NCBI GenBank assembly: GCA_025938935.1
Contig: JAPCWB010000001.1
Coordinates: 2,914,001 to 2,978,000 of the forward strand
Length of the DNA: 64,000 bases
DNA from: Novosphingobium sp. MW5
Lineage (GTDB): Bacteria; Pseudomonadota; Alphaproteobacteria; Sphingomonadales; Sphingomonadaceae
Direction of reading: 5' to 3'
The notes under the pieces were generated by a model that did no database searches, was not told the DNA's origin, and saw only the letters and a program-made list of their open reading frames with translations. Each line of letters begins with the position of its first letter. Position 1 is the first letter of the stretch. Position numbers and translations under genes: made by a program. Below, one piece after another: positions 17,417-26,730 of the stretch.

Positions 17417-19794
17417 TGCTTGAGCGGTTTCGACACGCTTATGACAATCCCGACGCCGAAGTGGCGCGGGCGCTGGCCGAGGGTCGCAGGCCCATCCGGA
17501 CGCTGGGCTATGACGCGCCGCGCGCGCGGCTGATCGCTGCCGGCTTTCAGCCCATCCGCCTCGTCGCACCGCGGCTGACTGCCACGCCGCGCGCCGATGC
17601 CATCATGGGCGCGGCGGAAATGGGCCCGCGCGGAAGGCGGCTGCTTGAAGCATTGCTCGACATTGCTCACCCGGACGTACCGGTCCTCATCACACAGGCC
17701 GATGCGGACCAGCCGCAGATCTTCGCGGCCCTGCGGGAGCTTGGCCGGCTGGGCGAGGCCGTGCCGCGCCATGTGCATTTCCTCGACCTGCTGCACATCG
17801 ATCGGCCAGCCCCGCGCAAGTACAACGCGGCGAGGCTGGCGCAGTTGGATGACTGGCTGGCTTCCCCGGGCGGGCGGCTGGCAACGGGCGCGCTTGAAGA
17901 AGCCGAGGAAGCTGTGGCCTGCCTCGATAGACTTGCGGGGCAAGTTGCGATGCTGCGTCAGCGGGGGCAGCTCAGCGGCACTGACTGCCTGCGCATCGCG
18001 GGGGCAAATGCGATCCTGCCCGTGAACGAGGCAACTGCACTGTTGGAGCAGTTCTATCGTCAAATGCTCGCGCAGCCGCACGAGCAGGACGCTATGGCCA
18101 AGACCGTGCTGGTATGCGGCACCGCGCATGAAGGCACCGAGCTTTACGAAGCTATCGAGGCCCGCGGCGCGCGCATCATTGCCGAGGGCCATGGCTGGGG
18201 CATCGCGGGCCAACGCCCCGCCCGCATCGATTCCCCCCGCCGCGTCGGCCGCTGGATTGCCGACCTTGCCGAGGCGTTGAAGCCAGGCCTTGTCCTTCAC
18301 CTGACTATCGATGGCGACGAGGCAGCCCCCTGGGATGTGGCGGCCATCGAGCGCGCACTGCCGGATGGCCAAAGTTTCGCAGCGCTGCGCTGCGCCAGTG
18401 TGCCGGATGAGCGCTTTTTCGAGTCCCTGGAGGCCGTTCTGGCAGGAGAGCCGATCCCGGCCCCTCCTCCCCGACCCACCACACCAAAGCCGGCTGCGGC
18501 CAGACCCTCGCCCACGCGCAGCCGCAAGGTCCTGAGCTCGACAAACGACGTCAACGCCTACCAGCGCGACTGGTTCGCCCGGGTGCGGCAGGAAGTAGCC
18601 GCGGGATCGCCGTTCGCCGTGGTCAACGCCAATGCCCCGCAGGAAATCCTGCGCGCGATGGACGTGCCCTTTGTTGTCAACCAGTGGTGGGCCTCGATCG
18701 TCGCTGCCAAGCAGCAGTCCCGCCGCTATCAGGGCCTGCTGCGCGAACATGGCTATCCGGCAGACGTGGAGGCTTACTCCGGGCAGGGCCTCGCCGCGCT
18801 GTTCGACGAGGAGCCGGAAAACGCGCCGTGGGGCGGCCTGCCCAAGCCCGATTTCGTCCACGCAGTTGCATCCTCCGATCCGACGCTCAAGATCTTCGAG
18901 CAATGGGGCGAGGAAGCCGGCGCTCAGACCTACGTCTACGAACGCACCATCGATCCGCGCCCCGATCTCTACTCCGATTGGTGGGTGCAGCTTCCCGGCA
19001 ATTGGGAAGAGGCCGTGGAAGCCGAACGCGTCGATCTGATGGTTGCCGAAATGCGCGATGTCATCTCCGCGATCGAGGCGAAGACCGGCCGCACCTTCTC
19101 GCTCGAGCGCCTGCACGAGGTGATGGAACTCGTGAACGAGCAGGAGGACTATTACCGCAAGACCCGCGATCTCGTCGCCCGCACGGTCCCGGCACCGATC
19201 AGCGTAGTCGATTCCATGCCGGCCACGATGATCCCGCAGTGGCAGCGCGGCACCGAATGGGCGCGCGATGCGGCCAAGGCGTTCTATGAAGAGGTCAAGG
19301 CCCGCGCTGATGCCGGCCTTGCCGCCTGTCCTAATGAACGCGTGCGGCTGATGTGGGTCGGGCGCGGGCTGTGGAGCGAAATGGGCTTTTACCAGAAATG
19401 GGAAGAGAGCCACGGCGCGGTCTTCGTCTGGTCGATGTACCTCGCGCTCGCGGCGGACGGCTATATCCGCGACCTGTCCGGCGGCAAGGACCCCTTGCGC
19501 GCCCTCGCCAGCCGCGTGGTCTGCATGGGCGACGAACTGCGCATGCCGACCTGGGCCGGCCCTTGGTACGTCCACGAAGCCGATACCCACGCAGTCGATG
19601 CCGTTGTCGCGCTTCAGGACGCCGATCCCTTCGTGGTACGGGCCTTGCGGGCTGCCGGTTATCCAGTGCTTGAGCTCACCGCCGACAATTTCAACCGCGA
19701 CGGCGAAGACGGCGCGGCGATCGAAGCGGCGATCACCGCCTTCATCGAAGGCCCCGCATCTGCACGGGCGGAGGCGCGACATGTCAGCGCTTGA
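17416..19794 (+). CDS. fused two-domain 2-hydroxyacyl-CoA dehydratase/benzoyl-CoA reductase-like protein lacking Fe-S cysteines
   Basis: 792 residues made of two HgdB/BcrC-like halves. The N-half (about 1-345) begins with LGYDAPRARLIAAGFQPIRL, aligning to the family GYxCxYxPEEL entry motif but without the Cys. The linker at about 348-372 is Pro/Ala-rich (APPPRPTTPKPAAARP). The C-half (about 375-785) has ANAPQEILRAMDVPFVV, VASSDPTLKIFEQWG (where SSD replaces the usual xCD) and VRLMWVGRGLWSEMGFY, a hallmark of the family. Canonical subunits each hold a [4Fe-4S] cluster on three cysteines; the six Cys here are elsewhere. No HgdC-type activating ATPase is in the window. It sits between CoA-transferases with overlapping junctions. 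Family membership is fairly sure; classical radical dehydration is doubtful and the true reaction is unknown. Confidence 0.75.
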   Translation: MLERFRHAYDNPDAEVARALAEGRRPIRTLGYDAPRARLIAAGFQPIRLVAPRLTATPRADAIMGAAEMGPRGRRLLEALLDIAHPDVPVLITQADADQPQIFAALRELGRLGEAVPRHVHFLDLLHIDRPAPRKYNAARLAQLDDWLASPGGRLATGALEEAEEAVACLDRLAGQVAMLRQRGQLSGTDCLRIAGANAILPVNEATALLEQFYRQMLAQPHEQDAMAKTVLVCGTAHEGTELYEAIEARGARIIAEGHGWGIAGQRPARIDSPRRVGRWIADLAEALKPGLVLHLTIDGDEAAPWDVAAIERALPDGQSFAALRCASVPDERFFESLEAVLAGEPIPAPPPRPTTPKPAAARPSPTRSRKVLSSTNDVNAYQRDWFARVRQEVAAGSPFAVVNANAPQEILRAMDVPFVVNQWWASIVAAKQQSRRYQGLLREHGYPADVEAYSGQGLAALFDEEPENAPWGGLPKPDFVHAVASSDPTLKIFEQWGEEAGAQTYVYERTIDPRPDLYSDWWVQLPGNWEEAVEAERVDLMVAEMRDVISAIEAKTGRTFSLERLHEVMELVNEQEDYYRKTRDLVARTVPAPISVVDSMPATMIPQWQRGTEWARDAAKAFYEEVKARADAGLAACPNERVRLMWVGRGLWSEMGFYQKWEESHGAVFVWSMYLALAADGYIRDLSGGKDPLRALASRVVCMGDELRMPTWAGPWYVHEADTHAVDAVVALQDADPFVVRALRAAGYPVLELTADNFNRDGEDGAAIEAAITAFIEGPASARAEARHVSA

Positions 19795-20941
19795 GGGCCT
19801 CAAGATCGTCGACTTCTCGCGCTTCCTGCCGGGGGCTTACCCAAGCTGGATCGCTGCCGACATGGGCGCGGAGGTGATCCGCATCGAACACCCGCGCGAG
19901 ATTTCCAAGAAGGAGGCCATGCTCGGCGCGCAGTCGTCCCGCGCCCGCGCCCGGCCGACCTACCACCGCAACAAGCGGAGCCTGAAGATCAACCCCGGTG
20001 CCGCCGCCGCGCGTCCGGTGCTCGAAAAGCTGATCGCCGGGGCTGACATACTAATCGAGGATTACCGCCCGGGAGTGATGGCCGGCATGGGCCTCGGTTA
20101 CGAAGCCATGGCCGCGCTCAACCCCCGCCTGATCTATCTATCCGTCAGCTTCGCCGGGCAGACCGGGCCTTTGGCCGGACACGCCGGACATGACCCGCTG
20201 GCGCTGGCATTGGCAGGCACTCTCGGGCGGCTGAACGGCCTGCCCACGCCTTCCCTGCCCGGCCTGCAGGTGGCAGACGTGCTCACCGGTGCCCATGCCA
20301 CCATCGCCATGCTGACCGCCCTGCAGGCGCGGGAGCGCAGCGGGAAAGGCGTCCATGTCGATGTCGCCATGTCCGATGCTGCGATGTCCCTGCTGCTGGT
20401 GAGCATGGGCCGCGAGGACGATCTGGAGCGCCTGCCGCCGCTCGGTCAATGGCATCCCAAGGGCGGCGTCTGGCTGTGCCAGGACGGCGGTTACCTCTGC
20501 ACAACCGACATGGAGCCCGCCTATTGGGCGCGGTTCTGCGCGGCGATGGGCAAGCCGGAATTCGCCGCGCTCCAGCACACGATTACCGAACACCCGCGTA
20601 TGCACGCCGAGCTGGCCGCGCTGTTCCTCACCCGTCCGCGCGATGAATGGAATGCGCTCCTGACTGAAGCCGGAACGCAGGCCATGCCGGTCTATTCCCC
20701 CACCGAAGCTCTCGCCCACCCCCACAACCGCGCGCGTGGCATGGTGATCGAGGTGTCGGTCGAGGGACAGGAACCGGTGACGCAGCTTGGCCTGCCTTTC
20801 ACCATATCCGGCAATGATCCGGTCGCACCCAAGGCTGCCGGTGCAGCTGGCGCAGACAATGCCGCGATCCTCGCTGAACTCGGTTTTGACGAGGCTGACC
20901 TCACCGCCCGGGGCGCATTCTCCACGGAGCGTGAAGCATGA
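19781..20941 (+). CDS. family III CoA-transferase (CaiB/BaiF), second copy
   Basis: 386 residues. The ATG at 19781 lies inside the end of the dehydratase-like gene (14-base overlap), showing tight coupling. Family signatures: LKIVDFSRFLPGAYPSWIAADMGAEVIRIEHP, DILIEDYRPGVMAGMGLGYEAM, YLSVSFAGQTGP, LQVADVLTG with the catalytic Asp, and GVHVDVAMSDAAMSLL. The C-terminal HPHNRARGMV motif is also present. Like its neighbours it would transfer CoA between a thioester and an acid. Having three such genes in a single operon suggests several acids, or steps of activation and CoA recycling. Confidence 0.9.
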   Translation: MSALEGLKIVDFSRFLPGAYPSWIAADMGAEVIRIEHPREISKKEAMLGAQSSRARARPTYHRNKRSLKINPGAAAARPVLEKLIAGADILIEDYRPGVMAGMGLGYEAMAALNPRLIYLSVSFAGQTGPLAGHAGHDPLALALAGTLGRLNGLPTPSLPGLQVADVLTGAHATIAMLTALQARERSGKGVHVDVAMSDAAMSLLLVSMGREDDLERLPPLGQWHPKGGVWLCQDGGYLCTTDMEPAYWARFCAAMGKPEFAALQHTITEHPRMHAELAALFLTRPRDEWNALLTEAGTQAMPVYSPTEALAHPHNRARGMVIEVSVEGQEPVTQLGLPFTISGNDPVAPKAAGAAGADNAAILAELGFDEADLTARGAFSTEREA

Positions 20942-22122
20942 AGCCGCTCGCCGGGATTAGGGTGCTCGATTTCACCCACGCCATCGCCGGACCGACCTGC
21001 ACCCAAATGCTGCAGCAATTGGGCGCGGAGGTAATCAAGGTCGAGCCGCCGGAAAACGGCGACGATTTCCGCCACTACACCGAACACGCCGGCCTGCCCG
21101 GAATGAGCGTGCCCTTCGCATCGGCCAATGTCGGCAAGCGGTCGGTAACGCTAAACCTGAAGAGCGAGGAAGGCCGCAAGATCGCTCGCGATCTCGCCGC
21201 GCGCGCCGATGTGCTGGTCGAGAATTACCGCCCCGGAGTGATCGCGCGGCTCGGTCTCGGCTGGGAGCAATTGCAGACCGCGAACCCGCGCCTGATCATG
21301 CTTTCGCTCAGCGGTTTCGGTCAGACTGGCCCGCTGCGCGACTGGGGCGCCTATGATCACATCGCTCAAGCCGTTTCGGGCATGGCAATCATGAACGGCA
21401 CCGATGCCGGCCCGTTCAAGATCGGGCTGCCGGTCGTCGATTGCTTCACGGGCTACCTTGGCGTCATCTCCGTCCTGTCCGCCCTGCGCGAACGAGACAT
21501 CAGTGGCACCGGTAAGCGCATTGATGTCGCCATGCTCGATGCCGCGCTCAAGATCATGGGCAGCGCGGCCAGCGTCTGGTCCTACACCGGGGTCGCGCCG
21601 AAAGGCACCGGCAACCGCGGCTTCAGGCTGGTTGCAACAGCAGAATACTATGCCTGTGCCGATGGCTGGATCGCGCTTGGGGCCAATCACCAACATCAGA
21701 TCGAAGTGCTGTTCAGGGTGTTCGGGCGCGAGGACATGCTCGCCGACCCGCGCTTTGCGACCCACGCCGGGCGGGTGAAAAACTATGCCGCACTGAAGGG
21801 CTGGCTGACCGAATTCCTGCTGACGCAATCCGCCGCTGAGCTTGAGATCGCGCTGACCACTGCGGGCGTTCCCGCCGCGATGCTGCGAGATGTGGGCGAG
21901 ATCATGCAGCACCCGCACATGGCTGCGCGGGGGCTGGTGCAGCAGGCCTCGCTGCCGGGGACCGACAGGTTGCTCGACGTTCTCGGCCCCGGTTTTGCGG
22001 TCGATCACGACGCCACGCCGGACCACGTCCCTGCGCTGGGCGAACACACCGATGCCGTGCTGGGCGAACTGGGCTATGACGCCCACGCAATCGCGGCACT
22101 GCGCGCGGCAAAGGCGATCTGA
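20938..22122 (+). CDS. family III CoA-transferase (CaiB/BaiF), third copy
   Basis: 394 residues; ATG at 20938 overlaps the previous stop (ATGA). Signatures: IRVLDFTHAIAGPTCTQMLQQLGAEVIKVEPPENGD, KRSVTLNLKSEEGRKIARDLAARADVLVENYRPGVIARLGLG, LSLSGFGQTGPLRDWGAYDHIAQA (formyl-CoA-transferase-like), VVDCFTG with the catalytic Asp, and GKRIDVAMLDA. It is closest in style to succinyl- or formyl-CoA-dependent enzymes of the group. Followed with a one-base overlap by the CapA-like gene. Donor and acceptor are unknown. Confidence 0.9.
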   Translation: MKPLAGIRVLDFTHAIAGPTCTQMLQQLGAEVIKVEPPENGDDFRHYTEHAGLPGMSVPFASANVGKRSVTLNLKSEEGRKIARDLAARADVLVENYRPGVIARLGLGWEQLQTANPRLIMLSLSGFGQTGPLRDWGAYDHIAQAVSGMAIMNGTDAGPFKIGLPVVDCFTGYLGVISVLSALRERDISGTGKRIDVAMLDAALKIMGSAASVWSYTGVAPKGTGNRGFRLVATAEYYACADGWIALGANHQHQIEVLFRVFGREDMLADPRFATHAGRVKNYAALKGWLTEFLLTQSAAELEIALTTAGVPAAMLRDVGEIMQHPHMAARGLVQQASLPGTDRLLDVLGPGFAVDHDATPDHVPALGEHTDAVLGELGYDAHAIAALRAAKAI

Positions 22123-23231
22123 TGGCGGCCGACGAAATCCTGCTGCTCGGCGATCTGATCCTCGACGTCCCTGAACCCGATCACTGGCTGTCAGGCATTG
22201 CGCCGATCCTGCGTGAAGCGGACTGCGTGATCGGCCATCTCGAGGTGCCTTACACTACCAGCGAGGAAGAAATGCCGGGCGACGTCCCCGCCCCGGGAGC
22301 AGATCCTTCACACCTTGATGCCCTTGCGCGCGCCGGAATCGATGCCGTTTCCATGGCGGGCAATCACATGATGGACTGCGGCGCCGAAGGTCTGGTGGAC
22401 ACCATCACCGGGCTGGACCGCAATGGCATCGCGCACTCCGGTGCTGGAATGACGCTTGCCGAAGCTCGCAGGCCTGCGATGCTCAAGGTTGGGAATCGCA
22501 CGCTCGCCCTGCTGAGCTACAATTGCGTTGGTCCGGAGCTGTGCTGGGCAGCCGACGACAGGCCTGGATGCGCCTATGTCAATGTGCTTGCCACCGATGG
22601 TGGGCCAAGCCGCCCGCAAGCGACATTGCGCGATATTGATCCGGCGTCTCTCGCCGCAATGGAAGCCGACATCGCCGCCGCCCGCGCATCTGCTGATGGC
22701 GTGATCGTCGCCCTGCACAAAGGTGTAACGCATACCCCTGTGCACCTCGCCGCTTATGAGCGACCGTTGGCTCAGGCCGCGGTCCGCGCCGGGGCCGATG
22801 CCGTCGCGGGCCACCACGCCCATATTGCGCAGGGCATCGAGATTTTCGAGGGCCAGCCGATCTTCCACGGCCTCGGCAATGGCTGCGTCGTTACTCACGC
22901 GCTGGCGCCTGCGCAGGACCACCCCGCCCGCGCCGAATGGGCAGCGCGCCGACAGAAATTGTTCGGTTTCGAGCCTCTCCCCGACTACCCGCTCGCACCG
23001 TTTCACCCCGAAGCGCGGAACGGCATGATCGGGCGGCTGCTGTGGCACGCGGACGGACGGATCGAGGCGGGACTGATCCCGATCTGGTTCGAAGCGCCCG
23101 GACGCCCGGTGCCGGCTGGCGATAAGGCGGCAGACGTGATCAGCTACCACCTGTCCAGCGGCTCGTCTGCGGGATTGCCCAGCCTTTCCGCCAAGGACGA
23201 CGGCCGGGCCTTTATGCTCTCGCCCGCTTAG
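22122..23231 (+). CDS. CapA-family metallophosphatase-like protein
   Basis: 369 residues, no signal peptide or membrane anchor. Metal-site motifs of the CapA/PgsA fold are visible: LLLGDLIL (GD), IGHLEVPY (about residue 42), VSMAGNHMMDCG (about 80), VALHKGVTHTP (about 200) and VAGHHAHIAQGIEIFEGQPIFHGLGN (about 228-253). It is the last gene of the TRAP/CoA-transferase operon and overlaps the rhamnose isomerase gene tail-to-tail by four bases. CapA proteins are classically linked with poly-gamma-glutamate capsules, but nothing of that kind is nearby. With the homologue at 1-531 also at the end of a catabolic unit, a hydrolase or ligase role in the degradation of a small molecule is a reasonable but untested idea. 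Confidence 0.82.
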   Translation: MAADEILLLGDLILDVPEPDHWLSGIAPILREADCVIGHLEVPYTTSEEEMPGDVPAPGADPSHLDALARAGIDAVSMAGNHMMDCGAEGLVDTITGLDRNGIAHSGAGMTLAEARRPAMLKVGNRTLALLSYNCVGPELCWAADDRPGCAYVNVLATDGGPSRPQATLRDIDPASLAAMEADIAAARASADGVIVALHKGVTHTPVHLAAYERPLAQAAVRAGADAVAGHHAHIAQGIEIFEGQPIFHGLGNGCVVTHALAPAQDHPARAEWAARRQKLFGFEPLPDYPLAPFHPEARNGMIGRLLWHADGRIEAGLIPIWFEAPGRPVPAGDKAADVISYHLSSGSSAGLPSLSAKDDGRAFMLSPA

Positions 23232-24520
23232 ACGATCCCCGCGCCCAGCCCCACAGCCTTGCGTTCCTGCGCCTTGCGCTCGCGCCACTTGCTCTCACGG
23301 TAAACCGCCAGCACGTCGATCGCACCGCCGGCTTCAACGCGGGCCTTGGCGAGAATTGGCGCGACATCGACATTGTAGGCGCGGCGCAGCGCCTGAAACG
23401 CCATCATCGTGTCGTTGCTTTCCTGCGCGGCGTGCAACGCCTCGCGGTCGACCAGCACAGCCTTGGCGTAGCACTGGGTGATGGCCTCGGCACTTGAGAG
23501 CATCGATTCAATCGGATCGGTCACATTGTGCGACTGGTCGATCATGTAGCTGGGGTTGAAACCCTCGCGCGGGTTCAGCTCCGCCTCGATCAGTTCGTTG
23601 AACACGAGGAACAACTGGTGCGGATTGATCGATCCGGAATCGAGATCGTCGTCGCCGTACTTGCTGTCATTGAAATGGAAGCCGCCCAGCTTGCCGAAGC
23701 GGTGCAGGCGGGCAACGATCTGTTCGATGTTCACGTTGGGCGCATGGTGGCCGAGATCCACGAGGCACTTGGCCTTGGGACCGAGCTCCTGCGCGGCGAG
23801 GATCGAGCTGCCCCAGTCGCTGATCACGGTTGAGTAGAAGGCCGGTTCGAACATCTTGTGTTCGAGCAGCATCCGCCAGTCATCCGGCAGCGCGGCATAG
23901 ATCTCGCTCGCTGCATCAAGATAGCGATCAAGGCTGCGGGCGAAGTCTTGCTGGCCGGGGAAATTCGTACCATCGCCCACCCACACCGTCAGGTCCGTCG
24001 AGCCAAGCTGCTTGCCGATCTCGATGCATTCGATGTTGTGTTCCACCGCCTGTGCCCGCGCGCCGGCGTCCTGCGAGGACAGCGAGCCGTTGGCATATGT
24101 ATGCGCCTGGCCGACCTGATCCTGGAAAGTGTTCGAATTCACCGCATCGAAGCCGAGGCCCAGCTCGGCGGCTTCCTCGCGCAGAGCCTTGAAGTCGCTC
24201 ACCTTGTCCCACGGGAAGTGCGGCGAAACGCGCGGGGTGACGCGGGAGAGCTGGTTGATGACCGCGCAGTCCTCAAGCTTTTCGTGGATGTTGGTCGGCT
24301 CGCCGGCGATCGGGAACTTGGCAAAGCGCGTGCCACCCCGGCCCGCACCCCAGCTGGGCACGGCAACGGAAAAATTCGCGACGCGGTCCTTGATGGCATC
24401 GATGTCGATCCCGGTGCGGGCGAGCTTGCGGCCCAGCGAGGCGTAGTCGTCCTCCAATGCATCAAGCTCGCGGGCGTTGCTTTCGGCGATCAGGTCGGCG
24501 GAAATCGGCAGGTTGGTCAT
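23228..24520 (-). CDS. rhaI: L-rhamnose isomerase (Pseudomonas stutzeri type)
   Basis: 430 residues from the ATG at 24520 with GAGAGGATTACC upstream. It resembles the broad-specificity L-rhamnose isomerase of Pseudomonas stutzeri in length and in motifs: VAVPSWGAGRGGTRFAKFP, LGLGFDAVNSNTFQDQ, AVEHNIECIEIGK, LTVWVGDGTNFPGQ, the metal-binding LLEHKMFEPAFYST and CLVDLGHHAPN, and GFHFNDSKYGDDDLD. It converts L-rhamnose to L-rhamnulose in a TIM barrel with two divalent metals. It follows the aldolase/dehydrogenase gene by 22 bases in one transcript. Assignment is firm for the isomerase family; other 6-deoxy or rare sugars could also be substrates. Confidence 0.93.
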   Translation of the reverse strand: MTNLPISADLIAESNARELDALEDDYASLGRKLARTGIDIDAIKDRVANFSVAVPSWGAGRGGTRFAKFPIAGEPTNIHEKLEDCAVINQLSRVTPRVSPHFPWDKVSDFKALREEAAELGLGFDAVNSNTFQDQVGQAHTYANGSLSSQDAGARAQAVEHNIECIEIGKQLGSTDLTVWVGDGTNFPGQQDFARSLDRYLDAASEIYAALPDDWRMLLEHKMFEPAFYSTVISDWGSSILAAQELGPKAKCLVDLGHHAPNVNIEQIVARLHRFGKLGGFHFNDSKYGDDDLDSGSINPHQLFLVFNELIEAELNPREGFNPSYMIDQSHNVTDPIESMLSSAEAITQCYAKAVLVDREALHAAQESNDTMMAFQALRRAYNVDVAPILAKARVEAGGAIDVLAVYRESKWRERKAQERKAVGLGAGIV

Positions 24521-24542
24521 GGTAATCCTCTCCCCCGGGGCC

Positions 24543-26651
24543 TCAGCGCGTGAACGCCTGGGCATTGCCCGCATCGACATTGATCATGTTGCCGGTCGAC
24601 TTTGCCGACATGTCGCTGGCAAGCCAATAGGTGGCCTCGGCGATGTCCTCGGGCAGCACGTCGCGCTTCAGCATCGAGCGGTTGCGGTAGTGCTCTTCCA
24701 GCTCCGCACCGGGATCAATCTTGTTGTTGGCGGCGCGTTCCTTGCGCCAGTCGCCGTCCCAGATCTTGCTGCCCTTGATCACAGCATCGGGGTTGACCAC
24801 GTTGACGCGGATGCCTTCTGGCGCACCTTCGAGTGCGAGGCAGCGGGCAAGATGGTTCGCCGCCGCCTTGGCCGAGGCATAGGCCGAAGCCCCGCTCGCC
24901 GCAGCGACCGCGTTCTTCGAGCCGATGAACACCACCGAGGTGCCGCCCTGCGCTTTCATGGCTTTCAGCAGCGGCCAGGCGTGCTTGGCGGTGAGAAAAT
25001 AGCCCTGAGCCAGAACATCGAAATTGCGGTCCCACAGTTCAACCGTGGTCTGCTCGATCGGCGCGGAAGAGGCGATGCCGGCATTGGCCACTAGCACGTC
25101 CAGACCGCCGAATTCACGGGCGGTCAGATCGAAGGCAGCCTTGACCTGCGCCTCGTCTGTGACGTCACAAGTGGCCGCGCGGACCACGTCCTTGCCGAAC
25201 TGGCCGGCAAAGCCGTTGCAGACCTCTTGCACTGCCGTTGCATCGCGGTCCGCGAGCATCACGCAGGCACCTTCACGCAGCAGCCGCGCCGCGGTCGCCG
25301 CGCCGATGCCGCCAGCCCCGCCTGTGACCAGCGCGATCTTGCCGACCATCGGCTTGGGCGCCGGCATGCGCTGCAGCTTGGCTTCTTCAAGCAGCCAGTA
25401 TTCGATGTCGAAGGCTTCCTGCTCGTCAAGCGCAATGTAGTCACCGATGGCTTCCGCCCCGCGCATGACGTTGATCGCATTGCCATAGAACTCGCCGGCC
25501 AGCCGCGCCGTGGTCTTGTCCGTGGCAAAGGTCATGCGTCCAATGCCGGGAACCAGCACCACGACGGGATTGGCGTCGCGCATCGCGGGTGAGTTGGGGC
25601 GCTTGCACCGTTCGTAATAGGCGGCGTACATCGCGCGGTAATCGGCAATCTTTTCCGCAAGATAGGCATCATCCTGCAAGCGCGCGGGATCAAGCGTCAG
25701 CGGCGCGATCTTGGTGCGCAGGAAATGATCAGGGCAGCTGGTGCCAAGCCCGGCCAGCCGTTGGAACTCGGCCGAACCGGTGAATTCCAGCGCCTCGGCA
25801 TCATCCGACCAGTGGCCCAGCTTGCGGCGAGCGCCGGTCATCAGGCCGCGCAGACGGGGCATCAAATCGGCGACAATGGCGGCGCGGTCGGCGTTGGGCG
25901 CGGTCACTTGCCCGCCGAAAGCGGGGCCGGCAGCGAGCTTGGCATTAAGGTAGTTGGCGGCATCGGCGATCAGTTCGACAGTGTGTTCGTAACAGGCCTT
26001 GGCGCTGTCCGCCCAGCAGATGATTCCGTGCCCGGCGAGCATCACGCCTTCGACACCGGGGTTCGCCGCAACGTAGTCGCGCAGCATCACGCCGAGGGTA
26101 TAGCCGGGGCGCTTCCACGGCAGCCAGCCGATCTTGCCGCCCCAGATCTCCAGCGTCGCCGCCTCCCCGCCCGAGCTTGCAGCGAGCGCGATGATCGCGT
26201 CGGGGTGGACGTGATCAACATGTGCGAAGGGCAGCAGCGAATGCAGCGGCGTATCGATGCTGGCGGCGCGGCCGTTCAAGTTGAAGGTGCAGTGGGGCAG
26301 ATAGCCGACCATCTTGTCGTCATCTTCCGGGCCGGAGTAGTGCGCTTCAAGGCCGAGCAGCTTGTCCTGATACAGCGTTGCGAAACCATCGAGCTTCATC
26401 GAGCCGATGTCTCCGCCCGAACCCTTCACCCACAGCACTTCGACCTGCGCACCCGTGAGCGGATCGGTCTCGACGATCTTGGCCGAGGTATTGCCGCCAC
26501 CGAAATTGGTCACCGTCAGATCGCTGCCGAGCAGGTTCGAGCGATAAAGCAGCAGCTCCGCTTCGCTCAACTTCGCAGCCACCGCATCGTCCCAGCGACT
26601 GCCAGGAACTGCGAAAGGAAGAGCGGCGGAAATCTGGGTATGGGCGTTCAT
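24543..26651 (-). CDS. rhaEW: bifunctional rhamnulose-1-phosphate aldolase / L-lactaldehyde dehydrogenase
   Basis: 702 residues in two domains. The N-terminal class II aldolase domain (about 20-400) has LTVTNFGGGNTSAKI, WVKGSGGDIGSM, the zinc His motif HVDHVHPDAIIAL and MLAGHGIICW. The C-terminal short-chain dehydrogenase (about 430-700) has the NAD motif ALVTGGAGGIGAATA, LVANAGIASSAPIEQ, and the active-site ASAYASAKAAANHLAR with Tyr and Lys. The aldolase would split L-rhamnulose-1-phosphate to DHAP and L-lactaldehyde, and the dehydrogenase domain would oxidise lactaldehyde to lactate. The fusion is known in Bacteroides, Bacillus and alphaproteobacteria. Start ATG at 26651 follows GAGGATTGCC. 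Divergent from the kinase gene. Confidence 0.93.
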   Translation of the reverse strand: MNAHTQISAALPFAVPGSRWDDAVAAKLSEAELLLYRSNLLGSDLTVTNFGGGNTSAKIVETDPLTGAQVEVLWVKGSGGDIGSMKLDGFATLYQDKLLGLEAHYSGPEDDDKMVGYLPHCTFNLNGRAASIDTPLHSLLPFAHVDHVHPDAIIALAASSGGEAATLEIWGGKIGWLPWKRPGYTLGVMLRDYVAANPGVEGVMLAGHGIICWADSAKACYEHTVELIADAANYLNAKLAAGPAFGGQVTAPNADRAAIVADLMPRLRGLMTGARRKLGHWSDDAEALEFTGSAEFQRLAGLGTSCPDHFLRTKIAPLTLDPARLQDDAYLAEKIADYRAMYAAYYERCKRPNSPAMRDANPVVVLVPGIGRMTFATDKTTARLAGEFYGNAINVMRGAEAIGDYIALDEQEAFDIEYWLLEEAKLQRMPAPKPMVGKIALVTGGAGGIGAATAARLLREGACVMLADRDATAVQEVCNGFAGQFGKDVVRAATCDVTDEAQVKAAFDLTAREFGGLDVLVANAGIASSAPIEQTTVELWDRNFDVLAQGYFLTAKHAWPLLKAMKAQGGTSVVFIGSKNAVAAASGASAYASAKAAANHLARCLALEGAPEGIRVNVVNPDAVIKGSKIWDGDWRKERAANNKIDPGAELEEHYRNRSMLKRDVLPEDIAEATYWLASDMSAKSTGNMINVDAGNAQAFTR

Positions 26652-26730
26652 GGCAATCCTCGGATGTCCCAGCGGACGGATATTGGCGGCTTGACTCGGC
26701 TTGGCGATCCTGTAGCAATTTTACTGGAAA

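Noticed and set aside
17368..19803. Long open frame (811 codons) antisense to the dehydratase-like gene
   Set aside because: Mirrors the coding gene in a GC-rich frame; no family motifs and no ribosome-binding site.
24543..26651. RhaEW as an artefactual fusion caused by an indel
   Set aside because: The aldolase-dehydrogenase fusion is a known natural form with both domains and the linker in the expected order.
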